Virus record (IMG/VR): IMGVR_UViG_3300020469_000008
Span: 1-64,000 of that record
Strand: one strand, 5' to 3'
From: a virus
DNA: 64,000 nt
Shown: in pieces, positions 45,895-52,463 of the stretch
How the letters are laid out: every line of letters starts with the position of its first letter
How positions within the stretch are numbered: the stretch's first letter is position 1
Notes under the pieces: generated by a model
What the model was told of the DNA's origin: nothing
Databases searched by the model: none
The model's input: the letters and a program-made list of their open reading frames with translations, nothing else
Program-made: the position numbers and the translations under genes

Positions 45895-47847
45895 ATGAGT
45901 AAGTCATTTACTTTGAATCAGTTGACTGAAGGTATCCGTGATCGTCACGTAGGCCAAGAAGCAACAAGAATTCAAGAAAAGTGGACCAGAACTGGTCTTC
46001 TTCGTGGTCTACAAAACCACGCTCGCGAAAACATGTCACGTTTACTTGAGAACCAAGCAGCTCAAGTACTTCGTGAAGCAAACACCTTAGGTGGCACATC
46101 TGGTGACGCTGGTCGTGTTGATGGATTTTCAAACATCGCATTCCCAATCGTTCGTCGTGTATTTGGTGGATTAGTTGCAAATGAATTGGTATCTATTCAG
46201 CCTATGTCTCTTCCAAGTGGACTCTTGTTCTACTTAGATTATACATACGGTTCTGATGTAGGTGGTGATGCAACTGCTTCAGGAAATGCATTGACAGCAA
46301 CTGGTGGATCAACTTATAATCAAGGTGATTCTATTTACAACAACCCAGGTGGAGCCGGTGTTCGTACTGGTTCTGACGCAACTGGTGGTCAATACGATCT
46401 AGTTGGTTCTGGTTACTCTAAAGTGCACGGTAATGTTGCATTTAGCGCAACTGGTAATGCTCTTAACGGTGCAATGGGTGGAGCTGCAAATCAATCTTTT
46501 ACAATTGCAGCAAATCTAACTACAAGTGGTGCTGATGGTAAACTACTTCATTTTGATCCACAACTTTCACGTGAAATCAGTGAAGGTACTAACAACTATC
46601 AAGTTCTTTTCCTCTCTGCTTCTCTCTTGCGCGAAGCTTCTGGAAGACAAAGAAGAGTTGATCCTACTTTGATTAAAGAAGTTGCTCTTTATTCTGAAAA
46701 CGGTACTAATGGACGAGGTCCCGGTAATTTAGTATCAGGACTGACTGTTCCTGGTAGTAACATTCAAGGTGGTAGCAACATTTGGAACGTTAGACGTCTT
46801 AATGAGCTAGGTACTTTGACACACAGTGCTGCTGGTACAACTTTCACTCCTGATCCTTTCGCATCAGTAAGTGCAACAGGAACTGTACTTAAGACAATCG
46901 TACAAGGTGCAGCTACTTCGATGGCAGCTGTCGATACAGGATTAAACTTGTCTGCTTCATTCCCAGTAGCTGATCAATTGTCTGAATCTGGAGACGCTGA
47001 TACTGGTTCTGTTGTGGTAATTCCATCATTCGAATCAAACTTTGCTTCTGAACCTACACCAGTAATTCCAGAAATTGATATCAAAATTGAGTCAATTGCT
47101 GTTACAGCTACAACTCGTAAGTTAAGAGCTCGTTGGTCACCAGAACTCGCACAAGATCTTAATGCTTATCACTCAATGGATGCTGAAGTTGAATTGACTC
47201 AAATCCTTTCTGAGCAAATCGCATTAGAAATTGATCGTGAAATTCTTAATGACCTTCTTGTTGAAGCGAAAGGTGCTAACTTCTTCTGGTCACGTGCTCC
47301 TGGTAAGTTCGTTAACAAGAGAAGTGGTGTTGCTGAAAACTTGGCGTCATCTCTTTCAACTGGACCACAATTTACTGGTACAGTTCGTGAGTGGTACGAA
47401 ACATTGGTTGAAACTATCATTGACGTTGCTAACGAAATCCATAGAAAGACTCTTCGTGGTTCTGCGAACTTTATCGTAGTTTCACCTGAAGTTGCTACTA
47501 TCTTCGAAGCTTCTGTATTGTACAAGCCAAGTGTTAAGATCGATGGTCAAGGTCAAGTTGCCTTAGGTAGCATTGGTGCTGAAGCTATTGGTTCTCTTTC
47601 TAACAGATTTACTGTTTACAAAGATCCTTACTTCCCACGCAACAAGATTCTTGTAGGATACAAAGGTGGTTCATATCTTGAGTCTGGATACGTCTATGCT
47701 CCATATGTACCGTTGATTGTAACTCCAACAATCTTCGCACCAGAAGACTTCACACCAAGAAAAGGTGTAATGACTCGTTACGGTAAGAAAATGGTTCGCG
47801 CCGACTTCTACGGAACAGTTACTTGCTTGGATATGGATATTATCTAA
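45895..47847 (+). CDS. gp23: Major capsid protein, T4 gp23-like
   Basis: 650 aa, AAAAAGGAG before the ATG. Recognised from PIVRRVFGGLVANELVSIQP, then VTATTRKLRARWSPELAQDL, EVELTQILSEQIALEIDREI and the end APEDFTPRKGVMTRYGKKMV. It forms the hexamers of the head shell (T4 gp23 is about 520 aa; the extra length lies in a Gly/Thr/Ser-rich insertion around residues 120-360). A propeptide is likely: L-R-E61|A62 fits the gp21 rule and lies close to the T4 cut after residue 65; L-T-E12|G13 also fits. Codon use is more regular (CGT, GGT, GCT) than in the tail genes, as expected for a very abundant protein. A terminator follows. Confidence 0.93.
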   Translation: MSKSFTLNQLTEGIRDRHVGQEATRIQEKWTRTGLLRGLQNHARENMSRLLENQAAQVLREANTLGGTSGDAGRVDGFSNIAFPIVRRVFGGLVANELVSIQPMSLPSGLLFYLDYTYGSDVGGDATASGNALTATGGSTYNQGDSIYNNPGGAGVRTGSDATGGQYDLVGSGYSKVHGNVAFSATGNALNGAMGGAANQSFTIAANLTTSGADGKLLHFDPQLSREISEGTNNYQVLFLSASLLREASGRQRRVDPTLIKEVALYSENGTNGRGPGNLVSGLTVPGSNIQGGSNIWNVRRLNELGTLTHSAAGTTFTPDPFASVSATGTVLKTIVQGAATSMAAVDTGLNLSASFPVADQLSESGDADTGSVVVIPSFESNFASEPTPVIPEIDIKIESIAVTATTRKLRARWSPELAQDLNAYHSMDAEVELTQILSEQIALEIDREILNDLLVEAKGANFFWSRAPGKFVNKRSGVAENLASSLSTGPQFTGTVREWYETLVETIIDVANEIHRKTLRGSANFIVVSPEVATIFEASVLYKPSVKIDGQGQVALGSIGAEAIGSLSNRFTVYKDPYFPRNKILVGYKGGSYLESGYVYAPYVPLIVTPTIFAPEDFTPRKGVMTRYGKKMVRADFYGTVTCLDMDII

Positions 47848-47876
47848 TCCAAACACCTTCTGGTGAATTTAACAAG

Positions 47877-47906
47877 AGGCGTCTCCTTCGGGAGGCGTCT
47901 TTTTTT
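47877..47906 (+). terminator. Rho-independent terminator after the capsid gene
   Basis: A 10-bp stem, AGGCGTCTCC pairing with GGAGGCGTCT through two G-U wobbles, closed by a very stable C(UUCG)G tetraloop and followed by a T run. It would end the head-gene transcript 30 bases after the capsid stop. Confidence 0.9.
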
Positions 47907-47955
47907 ATGTAAACAGCAAAACTATAAGATATTTATAAAAGTACAAGAGGTAATG

Positions 47956-48270
47956 ATGAAAACCACAAGAAAGCAGCTACAAAAACTAATATTAGAGGCA
48001 ATGACAGGTATAGCATCGATGCCGTCAGCAGAAGGTGTTGATCAAATAGAAGAAAACCCAATTGTCAAAGATATTAATATTGAAATGATTGAGCAAATTT
48101 TAAATGAAGGCATGATAGCAATAGGTAATCAAGGTAATGACTACTATGCTGATACAAAAGCAATGATTGATAATGACAATACTATAATTCTTACTGCAGG
48201 ACCTCTAGATACACCATTTGCTGAAATAATAGTAAATTTTAAAGATTTAAGTCACATCACAAAAACTTAA
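47956..48270 (+). CDS. Small protein with capsid-targeting-like leader
   Basis: 104 aa; start at the second of two adjacent ATGs, five bases after AGAGG. N-terminus MKTTRKQLQKLILEAMTGI carries the leader with I-L-E14|A15, a perfect gp21-type site. The rest is acidic with an alpha/beta pattern (VKDINIEMIEQILNEGMIAI ... NTIILTAGPLDTPFAEIIVN). Function not recognised. First gene after the capsid terminator. Confidence 0.6.
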   Translation: MKTTRKQLQKLILEAMTGIASMPSAEGVDQIEENPIVKDINIEMIEQILNEGMIAIGNQGNDYYADTKAMIDNDNTIILTAGPLDTPFAEIIVNFKDLSHITKT

Positions 48271-48354
48271 AATTATTTTACATTACTTCTTGTTGGTATA
48301 GTGTATTACGTGCATATCGCACAATTCACACATTACATACACACAGGAGGGAAT

Positions 48355-48567
48355 ATGAGTGGAAATCCTTACAGCCTGCGAGCAGGTTTATTGTCACAAG
48401 CAGAAAGTATCTTATCACATAGATATCATTCAGAATACGAAAGAATTAGATGGTTATGTGACAGAAACTTAATCGATCCAAAGACAGTAACGTGGCCAGA
48501 ACCACCAAAGTCTGATGACATTATTGCTGAAGCAGAAAAATTGTATAAGTTTGTACAAACAAAGTAA
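48355..48567 (+). CDS. Small helical protein, unknown
   Basis: 70 aa; start at the ATG after CAGGAGGGAAT, not at an upstream in-frame ATG that lacks a ribosome site. MSGNPYSLRAGLLSQAESIL is followed by a helix and a Pro-rich turn (TVTWPEPPKSDDIIAEAEKL). I recall similar short proteins in other marine myoviruses but know no function. No leader motif, unlike its neighbours. Confidence 0.6.
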   Translation: MSGNPYSLRAGLLSQAESILSHRYHSEYERIRWLCDRNLIDPKTVTWPEPPKSDDIIAEAEKLYKFVQTK

Positions 48568-48583
48568 GAAAAATCATTTCTAT

Positions 48584-48594
48584 CTAAATAATTA
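48584..48594 (+). promoter_or_regulatory. Late-promoter-like element
   Basis: CTAAATAATTA, 23 bases before the ATG at 48617; identical to the element before the scaffold gene. T4-late-like core. Confidence 0.4.
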
Positions 48595-48616
48595 GTAATG
48601 ATATAATGGAGTTATT

Positions 48617-49075
48617 ATGCGTCTAGATAGAAACAGACTAAGAAAATTAATCTTACAAGAAATGACCAGTGCGATGGAATATGGCTCACGTGGGGAAGAT
48701 TCTGGCACCCTTGTTCGACCCCCGGAGCGTAGTAAATTCAGCACAGGTACCGGACCTCTTGGCAGACAAGAGATGAAAATATCTCCTGAACAACTAAGAT
48801 TGCAACAACAAAGTTATAGGTCAAATTTTCTACCGGCAGAAGAAGTAAATCCTGAGTTTGTCAGGCTTGTTGATGAAGCATCAGACGCGATATATGAGTT
48901 AGCTGAATTTATTGGTGGAACCGGGATACGCCCAGAAGACTTTCCAAAGTTCTATGAAGCTTGGCATCCATGGGAATCAGTAATGTCAAAACTACGTAAT
49001 CAGTATGGCAATAAGGTTGATGTTGAACTTAATAGTATGCGAATGAACCCTGATAAGATCCCTGTTTTTGAGTAG
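48617..49075 (+). CDS. Small protein with capsid-targeting-like leader
   Basis: 152 aa, TGGAG before the ATG. N-terminus MRLDRNRLRKLILQEMTSA carries the leader, with L-Q-E at 13-15. A polar, disordered stretch follows (residues about 20-75), then a helical C-terminal part (NPEFVRLVDEASDAIYELAE ... AWHPWESVMSKLRNQYGN). No known domain. Late-promoter-like element upstream. Confidence 0.6.
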   Translation: MRLDRNRLRKLILQEMTSAMEYGSRGEDSGTLVRPPERSKFSTGTGPLGRQEMKISPEQLRLQQQSYRSNFLPAEEVNPEFVRLVDEASDAIYELAEFIGGTGIRPEDFPKFYEAWHPWESVMSKLRNQYGNKVDVELNSMRMNPDKIPVFE

Positions 49076-49134
49076 TCATTAATAATTAATAACAAGCTTT
49101 GCAAATAGAGTATAGTTACTAATAGGAGGTAATT

Positions 49135-49791
49135 ATGCTCTTTTTATATTTTCTATTAACATTTGCAACTGGCCAGGAACCAGAAGTACCAGAAGTTACC
49201 GCAGATGAAACAATTGTTGTTGAGGCACATAGAGATTACGAGGTGTATGTTGCACCGACAGTTATGGATATTCAATCGACTGAGGTTGAAGCTGTAATGG
49301 CAAAGAAAACTGTTTTTAGTTATTCATCACGTTATGCCAACGGTGCAAAAGTTAAGAACGAAAGAGGTACAGGTTACGAAAACGTAACTATAAATCATAA
49401 AATAAAAGTATATGATGAAGACACAATAGAATATGTTTGGGACAACTGCAATTACAAACGTGAACCTAAGAAGTGTGCATATCAAAACAATCACATGTTA
49501 TTAGAAACAATTGTGACCGTTGATGATCATCAAATAGTTGTTAATATGATACTATACGATTCTGATTTGACTGTATTGGGATCGTCTGTTTATACAAGTG
49601 ATTCTAGGATTAGTTGGATTCGACAACAAGAAACAACAGTTATTCAACAACAAGGGATGATGGGTAGCCAAACAATGATTCATCAGCCCAAGGAAGAGTT
49701 ACCACTAAAATGGCTAATTCCTACAAATTTACTTGATAAACATATTTGGCAAGCTAGTGCGCTACTTTGGACAGGCGTAAGACTTAACTAA
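49135..49791 (+). CDS. Exported protein with signal peptide, unknown
   Basis: 218 aa, AATAGGAGG before the ATG. The first ~14 residues (MLFLYFLLTFATGQ) look like a short signal peptide. The mature part begins with an acidic Pro-rich stretch, then ETIVVEAHRDYEVYVAPTVM and a beta-rich region with two Cys (WDNCNYKREPKKCAYQNN) that could form a disulfide. Probably acts in the host envelope or periplasm. It lacks the leader. Its stop overlaps the end of the convergent - strand gene by eight bases. Confidence 0.6.
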   Translation: MLFLYFLLTFATGQEPEVPEVTADETIVVEAHRDYEVYVAPTVMDIQSTEVEAVMAKKTVFSYSSRYANGAKVKNERGTGYENVTINHKIKVYDEDTIEYVWDNCNYKREPKKCAYQNNHMLLETIVTVDDHQIVVNMILYDSDLTVLGSSVYTSDSRISWIRQQETTVIQQQGMMGSQTMIHQPKEELPLKWLIPTNLLDKHIWQASALLWTGVRLN

Positions 49792-50125
49792 TATATTTAC
49801 GCCAAGCGTGTCGCTTTCTTTTTGCTAAATAATCTTCGTCGTACATTTTGCGGTATGCTTCTTGTTCGAAAGGTATGTTCATGTAAGCTTCATCGTTGGT
49901 CATTCCTTTGACTTTACCTTTAAGCCAATACCATACATAGAGAATATAAAAGAATACCACCAGAAGTTCTTTCTGCTGTTCTATGTGTATTATTTCATGT
50001 CTAACAGTAACATCAGACATTTCATCTCTAGAAATAATAAAAGGAAAAAGAGTAATTGCACCAATATTAATAAATATTGAAAGATAAACAGGTAACTTGC
50101 TGTTTTGGATGATTATTGGTTTCAT
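49784..50125 (-). CDS. Small membrane-associated HExxH protein
   Basis: 113 aa, the only - strand gene here. On that strand the ATG follows AAAGGAGAAATCT, an excellent ribosome site. One hydrophobic segment lies near residues 11-31 (LPVYLSIFINIGAITLFPFI). Then VRHEIIHIEQQKELLVVFFY gives HExxH at 43-47, and PFEQEAYRKMYDEDYLAKRK supplies a downstream Glu. Short bacterial and phage proteins of this pattern (HExIHxxQQ, E.EAY) are known as uncharacterised putative zinc peptidases. Activity is unproven. Confidence 0.75.
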   Translation of the reverse strand: MKPIIIQNSKLPVYLSIFINIGAITLFPFIISRDEMSDVTVRHEIIHIEQQKELLVVFFYILYVWYWLKGKVKGMTNDEAYMNIPFEQEAYRKMYDEDYLAKRKRHAWRKYIS

Positions 50126-50155
50126 AGATTTCTCCTTTAACTTTGATAAGTGACA

Positions 50156-50167
50156 GTATAATTATAC
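50156..50167. promoter_or_regulatory. Palindrome GTATAATTATAC between divergent genes
   Basis: Perfect 12-bp palindrome in the 71-base gap between the - strand HExxH gene and the + strand gene at 50197. It gives a TATAAT box on both strands, so it may be a shared -10 region or an operator. No convincing -35 box was found at 17 bases on either side. Confidence 0.3.
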
Positions 50168-50196
50168 ATTGTCATACAAAAAATACGGAGGTTATG

Positions 50197-50397
50197 ATGC
50201 CAATAAAAAAGACAGCAGCAGAAGAATGTTGCGCAAAATGTGAAAAAGATGTTGCAGCACTCAGAAAAGAGATTGCTGCGCTTAGAAAAGAGCTTGCAAA
50301 GAAACCTGCAGGTGGTGCAGACCCACGAGTAGATGCGATTGTGCAGTTTTTAAAATCTAATTTTAACCAAAAAGCAGCAAAAGCAGGAATTAAATAA
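50197..50397 (+). CDS. Small coiled-coil protein
   Basis: 66 aa; start at the second of two adjacent ATGs, five bases after CGGAGG. ECCAKCEKDV carries three Cys, then two AALRKE[IL]A heptad-like repeats form a coiled coil, a PAGGAD linker, and a C-terminal helix (VDAIVQFLKSNFNQKAAKAG). Probably oligomeric. Function not recognised. Confidence 0.6.
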   Translation: MPIKKTAAEECCAKCEKDVAALRKEIAALRKELAKKPAGGADPRVDAIVQFLKSNFNQKAAKAGIK

Positions 50398-50406
50398 TAT
50401 ATATAA

Positions 50407-50451
50407 GCAGGCCCGGCACACAGCATAAAGGCGACCCCACCGTCGTGTCGG
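50407..50451 (+). other. GC-rich intergenic element with possible hairpin
   Basis: Between 50397 and the gene at 50491. By hand count 31 of these 45 bases are G or C, against a clearly AT-rich background. CCGGCAC (50413-50419) can pair with GTGTCGG (50445-50451), seven pairs with one G-U, leaving a 25-base loop. There is no T run, so it is not a standard terminator. A structured 5' leader or small RNA is possible. Confidence 0.3.
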
Positions 50452-50490
50452 AATCTTGTGGACAAGTATCTCAAAATTAAGGAGGAAATT

Positions 50491-51000
50491 ATGCCAAAGG
50501 TAACATATACAAATTCGAAAGGATTGTTTCAAGAAACAGGTACAGCGGACGTTAATCTGTCCGGACAAGGAGCATTGTTCGGTCAGCTTTTAAAAATCAA
50601 GACTGTCACAGCCACAACAGTGTTGCGCGATACAGACTCAGGAAAAATTGTTTTAGTTAATCCAGCTGGGACCACACTACTTACATTACCAAGCGTGGCA
50701 AATACAGGATGGACTATCACAATAATTCTTACAGAAGACGCAGCTGGATCTGATCAAGGTATGGGACAAAAAGTTAATATTGACTTAGGTTCAGGCGCTA
50801 ACCTAGCCAATATCGGACAAATACACGAAGTCGATGGGGCCGCCGGCGATTACGCAGTAGCCAATGATGACTTTATTAATTTCTCAGCTAATGCTTCACC
50901 TGGTGACAGAGTCGATATATTTTCAGACGGATCTAGATGGCACATTTACGGTCTAGTAAAGGATGCTACAGAGGCTGTATTCAACACAGCAGCTGGATAA
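50491..51000 (+). CDS. Virion-type beta protein, copy A of a tandem pair
   Basis: 169 aa, AAGGAGGAAATT before the ATG. MPKVTYTNSKGLFQETGTAD, then VNLSGQGALFGQL, then beta strands rich in Thr/Gly, ending DRVDIFSDGSRWHIYGLVKD. The next gene encodes a clear paralogue over its full length. The repeated beta architecture resembles small phage decoration or fibre-tip proteins, but I cannot name the family. Its place in the late region after the capsid gene is compatible with a head or tail decoration protein. Confidence 0.6.
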   Translation: MPKVTYTNSKGLFQETGTADVNLSGQGALFGQLLKIKTVTATTVLRDTDSGKIVLVNPAGTTLLTLPSVANTGWTITIILTEDAAGSDQGMGQKVNIDLGSGANLANIGQIHEVDGAAGDYAVANDDFINFSANASPGDRVDIFSDGSRWHIYGLVKDATEAVFNTAAG

Positions 51001-51012
51001 TAGGAGATTAAC

Positions 51013-51522
51013 ATGCCAAAAGTAACGTATACAAGTTCGAAAGGATTATTTCAAGAAAGCGGAACTGGTGAAGTAAATTTATCAGGTCAGGGTGTTTTGT
51101 TCGGTCAATTAGCAAAAACTGAAGCAATTACTGCTACTACAGCGTTGGCGTCAACTGATACCGGTAAAATATTTTTTGTCGATCCAACAGCAGCAACATT
51201 AATTACTCTACCTGCGCTAGCCTCTTCTTTAAAAGGTTGGTATTGTCGATTTGTGCTCACGGAGAATGAGACAGGAAACGCACAAGCAATGGATGCAAAA
51301 GTTAATATTGACTTGGGCGCTGGAACAGCAAACGTCGGTCAACTTCATGAACTAGACGGCGGGGCTGGAGATTATTTGGTCTCCGGAGACGATTTTGTAA
51401 CATTCTCTGCCAATGCATCAGCAGGAGACAGAGTTGATATCTTTACAGACGGTAATAGATATTATGTTTACGGTTTTGTCAAAGAAATTGCTGAATGTAA
51501 TTTTCATACCGCAGCTAGATAA
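51013..51522 (+). CDS. Virion-type beta protein, copy B of a tandem pair
   Basis: 169 aa, same length as copy A. Matching blocks include VTYT.SKGLFQE.GT.[DE]VNLSGQG.LFGQL, KVNIDLG.G, and DRVDIF.DG.R...YG.VK. AGGAG before the ATG. The copies differ mostly in the middle (VANTGWTITIILTEDAAGSD versus LASSLKGWYCRFVLTENETG), as expected for an old duplication with divergent surface loops. Followed by a terminator. Confidence 0.6.
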   Translation: MPKVTYTSSKGLFQESGTGEVNLSGQGVLFGQLAKTEAITATTALASTDTGKIFFVDPTAATLITLPALASSLKGWYCRFVLTENETGNAQAMDAKVNIDLGAGTANVGQLHELDGGAGDYLVSGDDFVTFSANASAGDRVDIFTDGNRYYVYGFVKEIAECNFHTAAR

Positions 51523-51542
51523 TATCTACATCCTCTATAACT

Positions 51543-51568
51543 AAAGGCACCATTTCGGTGCCTTTTTT
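51543..51568 (+). terminator. Rho-independent terminator after the tandem pair
   Basis: AAAGGCACC / GGTGCCTTT, a perfect 9-bp stem with a five-base loop (ATTTC), running into a T tract. Confidence 0.9.
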
Positions 51569-51644
51569 ATTTTGTAACAAAGCAAAACTAGTGAGACCTT
51601 TGAGCTGTAATTGACCTACTTATACACATCTCTCGGAGATCGAT

Positions 51645-52061
51645 ATGAAGTTAGTTTTTGCTTTGTTTTGTTTAGTCGCAGGACATCTATTAGCGTGGTT
51701 GCAATTAAACGGTCCAATCTTCAATGACTGGTGGAAAGATAACATTTGGATAAGTGCACTATGTATTTCTCCAATGATTTTCTTTTTTAGCATGACATAC
51801 TGGAGTATCACTTACGAGTGGTTGCAAGCTGTGTGGTCAGTTAAATTTATCGCTTATGGCGTAAATATTGTAGTTTTTTCAATTTGTGCCTACTATTTTC
51901 TTGGTGAATCGTTATTTACTATTAGAAACGTTGTTAGTATCATATTTGCAACGTTAATGATTTTATCACAAGCATATTTACCAAAGACGAGTATATTCGG
52001 TGCCGGACAAGAAACCCCAGAGAATGTCGCTGTTAGCGATGGTGTTGATCATTCTGATTAG
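51645..52061 (+). CDS. Four-helix membrane protein resembling half of a DMT/SMR transporter
   Basis: 138 aa, CGGAGATCGAT before the ATG. Four hydrophobic segments: about 1-18, 36-54, 66-87 and 92-110. The third and fourth (FIAYGVNIVVFSICAYYFLG, then ESLFTIRNVVSIIFATLMIL) resemble the C-terminal 'GE.LT..q..g..li..gv' hairpin of small multidrug/EamA-type transporters. I recall short proteins of this type in marine phages and bacteria. The transport substrate is unknown and function is not proven. The C-terminal tail is polar. Confidence 0.6.
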   Translation: MKLVFALFCLVAGHLLAWLQLNGPIFNDWWKDNIWISALCISPMIFFFSMTYWSITYEWLQAVWSVKFIAYGVNIVVFSICAYYFLGESLFTIRNVVSIIFATLMILSQAYLPKTSIFGAGQETPENVAVSDGVDHSD

Positions 52062-52203
52062 CATTTGGTTAACTTATGAGTTTGTAAGGTATGATGTTCA
52101 ATGTTTCTTGAGAAAATACAAAATAAATAAGATAATTAGTAGTGTCTATAATAAAGGAGTAGAACTATGTCATCAATTAATAGAGATAAAATCAGAAAAT
52201 TAA
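52024..52203 (+). CDS. Possible small single-span membrane protein
   Basis: 59 aa from the ATG at 52024, overlapping the end of the membrane protein before it and the start of the gene at 52167. MSLLAMVLIILISIWLTYEF is a clean transmembrane segment followed by a basic tail. The ribosome site is poor, a late-promoter-like element and the next gene's ribosome site lie inside it, and it could be chance. Reported with low confidence. Confidence 0.3.
   Translation: MSLLAMVLIILISIWLTYEFVRYDVQCFLRKYKINKIISSVYNKGVELCHQLIEIKSEN
52123..52132 (+). promoter_or_regulatory. Late-promoter-like element
   Basis: ATAAATAAGA, 35 bases before the ATG at 52167 and at the head of the run of leader-bearing genes. 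Identical to the elements at 23530 and 45855. Confidence 0.4.
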
Positions 52204-52463
52204 TTTTAAAAGAGTTTAAAATGATGGGAATGGCTGATATGGGCCACGGCGGGATGAAGCCAATGGGAATGGTGCACACTGTTGATCACGGCCATGAAGC
52301 TAGTCACGGTCATTCTGTGATGAAATCAGCTAAAAGTTGTGTATCGCGCGAAGATTGCTGTGCTGCAATTATGTGTTTGGTTGAATGTTGCGAATGCCCA
52401 ATCACAAAGCAAGTAATTATGGAATGCTGCCAAGAAATCATGTCTGGTCAACACGATCATTAA
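52167..52463 (+). CDS. Cys/His/Met-rich protein with capsid-targeting-like leader
   Basis: 98 aa, AAAGGAG before the ATG. Leader: INRDKIRKLILKEFKMMG, with L-K-E at 14-16. The rest holds eight His, many Met (MMGMADMGHGGMKPMGMVH) and nine Cys (CVSREDCCAAIMCLVECCEC...ECCQE). This composition suggests binding of copper, zinc or another soft metal; the Cys pattern also recalls four-helix Cys-rich copper-storage proteins, a loose comparison. The stop overlaps the next ATG (TAATG). Confidence 0.6.
   Translation: MSSINRDKIRKLILKEFKMMGMADMGHGGMKPMGMVHTVDHGHEASHGHSVMKSAKSCVSREDCCAAIMCLVECCECPITKQVIMECCQEIMSGQHDH

Noticed and set aside
49825-49835. CTAAATAATC resembling the late-promoter element
   Set aside because: It lies inside the - strand gene near its 3' end and faces no nearby start, so it is probably a chance match; it serves as a warning on the background rate.
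51610-51625. TTGACC and TATACA as a promoter before the membrane protein
   Set aside because: The boxes are only four bases apart, far from the 16-18 needed.
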